Origin: Acanthamoeba castellanii str. Neff
Lineage: Eukaryota > Discosea > Longamoebia > Acanthamoebidae
Direction of reading: 5' to 3'
Assembly (NCBI RefSeq): GCF_000313135.1
Contig: NW_004457268.1
Location: 415,831-479,830 of the forward strand
Length of the DNA stretch: 64,000 bases
Shown: in pieces, positions 55,919 to 64,000 of the stretch
Layout: every line of letters begins with the position of its first letter
Position numbering within the stretch: position 1 is the stretch's first letter
Made by a program: the position numbers and the translations under genes
Notes under the pieces: generated by a model
Told to the model about the DNA's origin: nothing
What the model saw: only the letters and a program-made list of their open reading frames with translations
The model's database searches: none

Positions 55919-57284
55919 TTAGTTGGGCTGCTTACCGCGAGCGTCGGCCTCGGCGTTCTTCACGGCAGCGCGCGCCTGCTGGGCCTTCTCCTGCACGCCG
56001 GCCTTGACCTGATCGGCCGCGTTCTCGACCTTGGCCTGGGCCTCGCGAGCGCCGGCCTTGGCCTCGGCCTTGACCTCGCGCGCCTTGTCGGCCACCTTCT
56101 CGCCGGCGTTGACCGTCGCGGCCTTGACCTCGCGGGCCTTTTCCTTGGCGTTGACCTTGGCCTTCTCGCCGGCGTTGACCGTCGCGGCCTTGACCTCGTG
56201 GGCCTTTTCCTCGACGCCAGCCTTGACCTCGCGCGCCTTGTCGGCCGCCTTCTCGCCGGCGTTGACCGCCGCGTCGCGGGCCTCTCGGGCCTTTTCCTCG
56301 GCGGCGGCCTTGACCTCACGGGCCTTTTCCTCGACGTCGGCCTTGACCTCGCGGGCCTTGGCGGCCGCCTTCTCGCCGGCGTTGACAGTTGCGTCGCGGG
56401 CCTCGCGGGCCTTTTCCTCGACGTCGGCCTTGACCTTGGAGGCGGCGTCGCGGGCCTCGTGGGCCTTCTCCTTGACGGCCTCGCCAGCGTTGACGGCGGC
56501 CTTGACGGCGGCGTCGCGGGCCTGGTGGGCGGTCTCGGCAGCCTTGTGCGCCACGTCAGCGGTCACGTCACGCGCCTTCTCAACGCCGGCCTTGACGGAG
56601 TCCTCGACCTTGCCGGCCACCTGGGCCGCGGCCTCGCGCACCTGCTCGACCTTGTGCTCGGCCTTGGCCGCCACCGTCGAGGCCTTGTCGCGGGCGGCCT
56701 GCGCACCCTCCTTGACGCCCTCCTTCACCGTCTCGCCGGCAGCAGCCGCCGCCTCCTTGATTTCCTTGGCGCCCTCCTTCACGCCCTCCTTGACTGCACA
56801 AGCGCAGAGAGCCTCGTCAGCCATTGGTGTTTCGTTTTCGCTATTCGTTTCGTTTTGTTTCGTTTCGTTGCGTTTCGTGTTTGGGGAGCGTACCGGCCTG
56901 GCGGGCCTGGTCGACCTTCTCGCAGGTGGCGCAGCGGACCTCGTCGGCCTTCTCGATGACCTCGCGGGCCTTCTCCTGGCCGGCGGCGACGGTGCCCTTC
57001 AGGTCGGCCTTCATCTCCTTGGTCGTCGGCACCTTGCCCACCTTGGCCGTGGTGGTGGTGGTCTCTACGCGGGCCTGCTTGCGGGCCTCGATGCCCTCGC
57101 GGATGGAGTTGCCAATGTCGCGGCCCACCGCAGTCACGCTGTCCCGCACGCGCTCCCAGATGGGCTTGGCCTCGTGCTGTCGTCGCTGCTCGTCGGTGAG
57201 CTTCTGCGCGTGGAGCACGAGCGACCCCAGCAGCACGGCCACCACCATCACCAGCACCGCCATGACCTTCACTCCGGCCGACAT
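55919..57284 (-). CDS. LEA-like protein with N-terminal hydrophobic segment
   Basis: Two exons, 57284-56894 and 56793-55919, join in frame to 421 residues. The N-terminus MSAGVKVMAVLVMVVAVLLG (then SLVLHA) is a clear signal peptide or signal anchor. After a linker with a CATCEK pair of cysteines comes about 290 residues of near-uniform 11-mer repeats such as KAREVKADVEEKAREVK, AATVNAGEKVADKAREVKA and GVKEGAQAARDKASTVAAK. Ala, Lys and Glu dominate and there are no aromatics for long stretches, the pattern of group 3 LEA proteins that fold into helices on drying. The tail NAEADARGKQPN has no retention signal. Entry into the secretory route or the cyst wall or cell surface is inferred from the hydrophobic start. 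The antisense strand is also open here because of the repeat. Confidence 0.85.
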
Positions 57285-57721
57285 CTTCTTCCTTCTTCTT
57301 GTGTTGTGTTGAGGTAGCTGTTGTGTCGGTAGTTGTAGTGGTTAAAAAAAAAGATGGGAGTGTAGTGCGGTTCGCGGCACGTTCGAAGCAACACAAGAAG
57401 AGAGGGAGAGCTGACGTGGCTTGCTGGTGGTCTCGCAAGACGACTGGCCGCAGCTTTGCAGGTTGTCGTTCGGAGGAAATTTTGGTGCGCAGTGGGCGGT
57501 GGAATCGCCGGAATATCCCATCATCATCAGACCAACCAGATGCCGCCACGTCACCTCCTGAGTACGCGAGGCAGCAACCAAACAAAGAAAACCAAAAAAA
57601 CAACATGCAGGTGTGCAGGGGGAAGTGCATTCTAGAAGAGAGAAGCCGTCAAGGCATGAAAAAAATGAGGATAAAACATCAAGTGGGGGAGGATCACACA
57701 CAGGTGAGCCCGTCAGGCGGC
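57285..57721. other. Intergenic region between the giant modular gene and LEA-like gene
   Basis: The upstream flank of the LEA-like gene (minus strand) and the 3' flank of the giant gene. It is moderately purine-rich, with an AAAAAAAAAGATGGG stretch near 57343. No gene is seen. Confidence 0.55.
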
Positions 57722-60700
57722 CTATGTTGAGCAATCGTTGGCCAGCATGATGGCCATGCCAAAGTGGTAGCCCACGATACTACTGATCATGTTGGTGTTG
57801 GCCGTGCCGACCAGTCCGCCGACCCACATGTTGAAGGCCGTGTTCTCGGCCACCAGCGCGGCCGACGCCGCCAACTCAAAGGTCTCGCGGTCCACCGCGC
57901 CGGCCGAGCGGTAGACCCAGAACGACTGGATGACGGGGCACGGGTAGGTCGCCACGTCGTAGAACTCGGATGCGACGATGAAGTTCTTGAGCGCGGTCGT
58001 GGCGGCGGTGTCGGCCGGCCACGTGTTGCCGAGGCTGTGCTCGTAGGCGCCGGTGAAGGCGATGGCGGTGAGCATGTCGGCGGGCGAGGACACCGCCGCG
58101 CTGCGGAGGTCGGCGGCTTCGAGCAAGGAGCTGGCTGCGCGGGCCGAGTTGACCACGGCGGACTGGCTGAGCAGCGCGGCGCTCTTTTCCGTGCTCGTCC
58201 GATCCGTGCGGCCGGAGCAGGCCGCGTAGTAGTTGACGAAGTTGCCCGAGGCCACGCGGGCGCGGTCGAGGCTGTAGGTGCCGCTGCTGGTCAGCGACGA
58301 GACGCTGACGTGCGGGTAGTAGACGTCGACCATCGTGCCGCACAGGTAGGTGGCCAGGTCGGAGCCGCTCGCGGACGAGGGGGTGGTGACGAACACGGTG
58401 ATGTTGACGCGCGTGTTGGCCGGGAGCGGGTCGACGGCGACGGTGACCCAGTTGTCGGCGGTGGTGGAGGCGAGGGTGACGGTGCCCGACGTGGTGGTGA
58501 CGGTCGTGTTGTACTGCGCGAGGAGCACGCTGAGCGGTCCGATCTCGATGTTGACCGTGCGGGCGAAGTCACTCGCCGCAACGGACACGGTCATAGCCAT
58601 CGCGTCGGTCAGGGTGAACTGGTTGAAGGGCGCCACGTTGCGCGCCATGCTGCTGCTCCAGAAGGCCGAGTGCGTGACGGGAGCGGCGGGCGAGGGCGAG
58701 GGCGTGGGCGAGGGCGTGTTCGGGGCCGAGGGCGAGGGCGAGCTGGAGGGCGAATGGGAAGCCGAGGGCGAGGGCGTGGGAGTGTTGGACGACGACGGCG
58801 TGGGCGAACTCGTGGACGAAGGCGACGGCGTGTTAGACGGCGACGGCGTGTTCGAAGGCGACTGCGTGCTGGAGGGCGAGGGCGTGTTCGATGGCGAGGG
58901 CGTGTTGGAGGGCGACGCCGTGGGCGAATTCGTGGACGAAGGTGATGGTGTGTTGGACGGCGACGGCGTGTTCGATGGCGATGGCGTGGGCGTGTTGGAC
59001 GGCGATGGCGTGTTGGACGGCGACGGCGTGTTGGACGGTGACGGCGTGTTGGACGGCGATGGCGTGGGCGAATTCGTGGACGAAGGCGACGGCGTGTTGG
59101 ACGGTGACGGCGTGTTCGATGGTGACGGCGTGTTGGACGGCGACGGCGTGTTGGACGGCGATGACGTGGGCGAATGCGTGGACGAAGGCGACGGCGTGTT
59201 GGACGGCGACGGCGTGTTGGACGGCGACGGCGTGTTGGACGGCGACGGCGTGTTCGATGGTGACGGCGTGTTGGACGGCGACGGCGTGGGTGAATTTGTG
59301 GACGAAGGCGACGGCGTCTGGGACGGCGATGGCGTGTTCGATGGTGACGGCGTGTTGGATGGTGACGGCGTGTTCGATGGTGACGGCGTGCTGGACGGCG
59401 AGGGCGTGTTGGAGGGCGATGGCGTGGGCGAATTCGTGGATGAAGGCGAGGGCGTGTTGGAAGGCGACGGCGAGTTGGACGGCGACGGCGTGTTGGACGG
59501 CGACGGCGTGTTGGACGGCGACGGCGTGGGCGTGTTCGACGGCGACGGTGTGTTGGAAGGCGATGGCGACGGCGTGGTGGACGGCGATGGCGTGTTGGAC
59601 GGCGACGGCGTGTTCGATGGCGACGGCGTGTTAGACGGCGACGGCGTATTGGACGGCGACGGCGTGTTCGATGGCGAGGGCGTATTGGATGGCGACGGCG
59701 TGTTCGATGGCGACGGCGTGCTGGAGGGCGACGGCGTGTTGGACGGCGACGGCGTGTTGGAAGGCGATGGCGTGGGCGAATTAGTGGACGAAGGCGACGG
59801 CGTCTGTGTGGGCGACGGCGTGTTTGATGGTGACGGCGTATTGGACGGTGATGGCGTGTTGGACGGCGACGGCGTATTCGAGGGCGATGGCGAGTTGGAT
59901 GGCGACTGCGTGGGCGACGGCGTACTGCTCGGCGACTGTGTTGAGGAGGGCGACGGCGTGCTGGACGGTGATGGCGTGTTGGACGGCGACGCGGTGTTGG
60001 ACGGCGACGGCATGGGCGAGTTAGACGGCGACGCGGTGTTGGACGGCGACGGCGTGTTCGATGGCGACGGAGAGTTGGACGGCGACGGCGTGCTGGACGG
60101 CGAGACCGACGAGGAGGGCGACGACGTGGGCGACGGCGACGGGAGGGGCTCGCCGCCGAACACGACGTTGTCGATCCGCGACTGGCCGGTGCTGGTGGTG
60201 GCGCCGTCGAAGACCAGCCGCACCTGCGCGTTGGCCACGTTGTCGAGCTCGCTGCGGCCCCTGAGATCGACGGTGACCCCTTCGTAGGAGTTCGGCGTAG
60301 CCGCGGTGTAGGTGAAGCGGGAGGCGAAGTTGGTGCCGTCTGTCGAGGTCTGCACGTCGAACGTGGTGAAGCCGTTGGTCCTCGCCCTGAATTCGAGGCT
60401 GAGCACGAGACGCTGGAAGCCCCTCGAGTCAAAGGTGAAGGACAGGTAGCGCCCGTTGCTGGCCCGACCGCTGAACTCGCACGCAAAGTCACTGGCGCGC
60501 CCGGTGTAGATGATCTTGGTCGGGTCGGCCCAGTTGGAGTTCATGTTGCCCGAGCCCACCGTGGCGGCGAGCGGGAGGGGTATGGGGGCGGCGTTGACAG
60601 CCGCGCCCTCCGCATAGGTCCATCGGGCAATGCCGACCACCGGCGACGGCGACGCGCTGGGCGTGGACGACAGCGAGGGCGACGGCGTGGGCGTGTTCGA

Positions 60701-63700
60701 CGGGGACGGCGTGGGCGTGTTGGAAGGCGATGGCGTGTTGGACGGCGATGGTGTGGGCGACGGCGTGGGCGTGGTGGACGGTGACGGCGACGACGAGGGG
60801 GTAGACGACGGAGAGGGCGTATTGGACGGTGACGGCGTGTTGGAGGCGACGGCGTGTTGGACGGCGACGGCGTGTTGGACGGCGACGGCGTGTTGGACGG
60901 CGACGGCGTAGCCGAGTTAGAGGGCGACGGCGTGTTCGATGGCGACGGCGTGTTGGACGGCGACGGCGTGTTCGATGGCGACGGCGTGTTGGAGGGCGAG
61001 GCGTAGCTGAGTTAGAGGGCGACGGCGTGTTAGACGGCGACGGCGTGTTGGAGGGCGACGGCGTGTTGGAAGGCGACGGCGTGCTGGAAGGCGACGGCGT
61101 GGGCGAATTCGTGGACGAAGGCGACGACGTCTGGGAGGGCGACGGCGTGTTCGATGGCGACGGCGTGTTGGACGGCGACGGCGTGTTGGACGGCGACGGC
61201 GTGGGCGAATTTGTGGACGACGGCGACGGCGTCTGGGATGGCGACGGCGTGTTCGACGGTGAGGGCGTGGTGGACGGCGACGGCGTGTTGGACGGCGATG
61301 GCGTGTTAGAGGTGACGGCGTGTTGGAGGGCGACGGCGTGTTGGACGGCGATGGCGTGGGCGAATTCGTGGACGAAGGCGACGGCGTCTGGGACGGCGAC
61401 GGCGTGTTCGATGGTGACGGCGTGTTGGACGGCGATGCCGTGTTGGAGGGCGACGGCGTGGGTGAATTTGTGGACGAAGGCGACGGCGTGTTGGACGGCG
61501 ATGGCGTGTTCGAAGGCGACGGCGTGTTGGACGAAAAAAGGCGTGTTCGACGGCGACGGCGTGTTGGAGGGCGATGGCGTGTTAGACGGCGACGGCGTAT
61601 TCGAATTCGTGGACGAAGGCGACGGCGTGCTGGATGGCGACGGCGTATTGGAGGGCGAGGCGTGTTGGACGGCGACGGCGTGTTGGACGGCGACGGCGTG
61701 TTGGACGGCGATTGCGTGTTGGACGGCGATGGCGTGTTGGAGGGCGACGGCGTATTGGACGGCGACGGCGTGTTAGAAGGCGACGGCGTGTTGGAGGGCG
61801 ATGGCGTGGGCGAATTCGTGGACGAAGGCGACGGCGTGCTGGACGGCGATGGCGTATTGGACGGCGACGGCGTATTAGACGGCGACGGCGTGTTAGACGG
61901 CGATGGCGTGTTAGATGGCGACTGCGTGGGCGACGGCGTACTGCTCGGCGACTGTGTTGAGGAGGGCGACGGCGTGCTGGACGGCGATGGCGTGTTCGAT
62001 GGCGACGGAGTGTTGGACGGCGACGGCGATGGCGAGTTGGATGGCGACGGCGTGTTGGACGGCGACGGCGTGTTCGATGGCGAGGGCGTGTTGGACGGCG
62101 ACGGCGTGCTGGACGGCGAGACCGACGAGGAGGGCGACGACGTGGGCGACGGCGACGGGAGGGGCTCGCCGCCGAACGCAACGTTGTCGATCCGCGACTG
62201 GCCGGTGCTGGTGATGGCGCCGTCGAAGACCAGCCGCACCTGCGCGTTGGCCACGTTATCGAGCTCGCTGCGGCCCCTGAGATCGACGGTGACCCCTTCG
62301 TAGGAGTTCGGCGTCGCCGCGGTGTAGGTAAAGCGGGAGACGAAGTTGGTGCCGTCCGTCGAGGTCTGCACGTCGAACGTGGTGAAGCCGTTGGTCCTCG
62401 CCCTGAATTCGAGGCTGAGCACGAGGCGCTGATAGCCCCTCGAGTCAAAGGTGAAGGACAGGTAGCGCCCGTTGTTGGCCCGACCGCTGAACTCGCACGC
62501 AAAGTCACTGGCGCGCCCGGTGTAGATGATCTTGGTCGGGTCGGCCCAGTTGGTGTTCATGTTGCCCGAGCCCACCGTGGCGGCGAGCGGGAGGGGTATG
62601 GGGCCGGCGTTGACCGCCGTGCCCTCCGCGTAGGCCCATCGCGCAATGCTGACCACCGGCGACGGCGACGCGCTGGGCGTGGACGACGGCGAGGGGGTGG
62701 ACGACGGTGAGGGGGTGACCGACGGCGTATTGGATGGCGACGGCGTAGCCGAGTTAGAGGGCGAGGGCGTGTTGGACGGCGATGGCGTGGGCGAATTCGT
62801 GGACGAAGGCGACGGCGTCTGGGACGGCGACGGCGTGTTCGATGGTGACGGGGTGATGGACGGCGACGGTGTGTTAGAAGGCGACGGCGTGTTGGACGGC
62901 GACGGCGTGTTGGACGGCGATGGCGTGGGCGAATTCGTGGACGAAGGCGACGGCGTCTGGGACGGCGACGGCGTGTTGGACGGCGACGGCGTGTTGGACG
63001 GCGACGGCGTGTTGGACGGCGATGGCGTGTTGGACGGCGACGGCGTAGCCGAGTTAGAGGGCGACGGCGTGTTGGACGGCGACGGCGTATTGGACGGCGA
63101 CGGCGTGTTGGAGGCGATGGCGTGTTGGACGGCGACGGCGTGTTGGACGGCGATGAGGTGGGCGAATTCGTGGACGAAGGCGACGGCGTGTTGGAAGGCG
63201 ACGGCGTGTTCGATGGCGACGGCGTGTTGGACGGCGAGGGCGTGTTGGACGGTGACGGTGTGTTGGACGGCGAGGGCGTGTTGGACGGCGATGGCGTGGG
63301 CGAATTCGTGGACGAGGGCGATGGCGTATTGGACGGCGATGGCGTCTGGGACGGCGACGGCGTGTTGGACGGCGATGGCGAGTTAGATGGCGACTGCGTG
63401 GGCGACGGCGTACTGCTCGGCGACTGTGTTGAGGAGGGCGACGGCGTGCTGGACGGCGATGGCGTGTTCGATGGCGACGGCGTGTTGGACGGCGACGGCG
63501 TATTGGATGGCGACGGAGTGTTGGAAGGCGACGACGTGCTGGACGGCGAGACCGACGAGGAGGGCGACGACGTGGGCGACGGCGACGGGAGGGGCTCGCC
63601 GCCGAACGCAACGTTGTCGATTCGCGACTGGCCGGTGCTGGTGATGGCGCCGTCGAAGACCAGCCGCACCTGCGCGTTGGCCACGTTGTCGAGCTCGCTG

Positions 63701-64000
63701 CGGCCCCTGAGATCGACGGTGACCCCTTCGTAGGAGTTCGGCGTCGCCGCGGTGTAGATGAAGCGGGAGACGAAGTTGGTGCCGTCCGTCGAGGTCTGCA
63801 CGTCGAACGTGGTGAAGCCGTTGGTCCTCGCCCTGAATTCGAGGCTGAGCACGAGGCGCTGGAAGCCCCTCGAGTCAAAGGTGAAGGACAGGTAGCGCCC
63901 GTTGTTGGCCTTACCGCTGAACTCGCACGCAAAGTCACTCGCGCGCCCGGTGTAGATGATCTTGGTCGGGTCGGCCCAGTTGGAGTTCATGTTGCCCGAG
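57722..64000 (-). CDS. Giant modular protein: repeated beta-rich domains joined by PSPSNT minisatellite linkers (5' partial)
   Basis: On the minus strand, N to C: module A (64000-63590, cut by the window edge), a repeat linker, module B (62650-62150), a linker, module C (60615-60130), a linker, and a unique C-terminal domain (58680-57722, stop TAG). The modules are nearly identical, about 155 residues, with [60 protein letters not shown] and [20 protein letters not shown] followed by [14 protein letters not shown]. The linkers are long runs of the hexapeptide PSPSNT with variants PSPSST, PTPSPS and TNSPTPS. The C-terminal part has [20 protein letters not shown] and ends [15 protein letters not shown]. 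No membrane anchor is visible in the C-terminus. Frame breaks occur inside the linkers. A secreted or surface glycoprotein with heavily O-glycosylated linkers is my inference. Confidence 0.8.
58690..60110. repeat. 18-bp minisatellite encoding PSPSNT, linker 3
   Basis: About 75 imperfect head-to-tail copies of an 18-bp unit (plus strand GTGTTGGACGGCGACGGC), interspersed with longer GTGGGCGAATTCGTGGACGA variants. All indels keep frame in this block, in contrast to the other two linkers. Confidence 0.95.
60640..62110. repeat. 18-bp minisatellite encoding PSPSNT, linker 2
   Basis: The same 18-bp unit as linker 3, but with five visible single-base indels (near 61651, 61535, 61308, 61000 and 60840) that break and later restore the PSPSNT frame. 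Confidence 0.93.
62680..63560. repeat. 18-bp minisatellite encoding PSPSNT, linker 1
   Basis: Same unit and variants. A single missing G at about 63112 (GTTGGAGGCGATGG in place of GGAGGGCG) puts modules A and B in different frames. Confidence 0.93.

Noticed and set aside
58350..60287. Plus-strand frame of about 645 codons with [12 protein letters not shown] repeats, resembling calcium-binding repeats
   Set aside because: It is the reverse of the PSPSNT minisatellite. The minus strand has conserved folded modules in frame with the repeat, while the plus strand has no folded domain.

Overview
The window reads as nuclear DNA of an intron-rich, GC-rich protist. Genes are very dense: intergenic gaps are mostly 50-450 bp. 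Nearly every gene is cut by short GT-AG introns (about 50-200 nt) rich in CGTGTGT/ACACACG low-complexity sequence. Third codon positions are strongly G/C, and the genes sit on both strands with no operons. The gene set (neurofibromin-type RasGAP with Sec14-PH, NELF-C/D, b5-fused front-end desaturase, LEA-like proteins, hemerythrin-like protein, DEP-AGC kinase) fits an amoebozoan. Acanthamoeba is my best guess, made by inference and not by database match.

Layout: 145-1247 (+) METTL2/6-type methyltransferase (5' end outside the window); 1398-2597 (+) VPS29; 2828-3951 (-) gamma carbonic anhydrase; 4104-7289 (+) THOC5; 7501-17012 (-) neurofibromin-like RasGAP; 17467-19134 (-) nicotinamide phosphoribosyltransferase; 19519-19923 (+) small unknown protein; 20194-21016 (+) EF-hand protein; 21312-23184 (+) cytochrome-b5 desaturase; 23290-26535 (+) NELF-C/D; 26996-29856 (-) RhoGEF; 30325-33529 (+) DEP-DEP-AGC kinase; 33841-35212 (+) hemerythrin-like protein; 35642-36221 a SINE-like insertion with target-site duplications; 36328-37566 (+) NOSIP; 37853-38747 (-) Ran; 39019-39176 (-) a tiny spliced gene; 39525-40762 (-) SR protein; 40873-42603 (+) TMEM53/DUF829; 42924-44502 (+) cytochrome b561; 44607-45568 (+) MYND-FKBP; 45744-45825 (+) tRNA-Ser(AGA); 45899-47795 (+) mitochondrial carrier; 47868-49584 (+) F-box/RCC1 protein; 49622-50955 (-) BTB protein; 51284-53095 (-) broken F-box/LRR gene; 53325-54568 (+) proteasome alpha subunit PSMA6; 54745-55726 and 55919-57284 (-) two LEA-like helical proteins; 57722 to the window end (-) a giant modular protein with PSPSNT minisatellite linkers.

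The genes are mostly unrelated housekeeping and signalling functions placed side by side: retromer, mRNA export, transcription pausing, nuclear transport, splicing, proteasome, NAD salvage, lipid desaturation, Ras and Rho control. The less ordinary content is (i) the 546-bp minus-strand SINE-like element with A and B boxes and 17-bp duplications, (ii) the tandem-module giant surface or secreted protein, (iii) the DEP-DEP-AGC kinase and the MYND-FKBP fusion, (iv) two genes whose first coding exon is only an ATG, and (v) a 32-residue spliced gene between Ran and the SR gene. Several open frames are interrupted by single-base shifts. These may be sequencing errors in homopolymers or repeats, or real damage. 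All exon boundaries are read by eye from splice motifs and reading frame.
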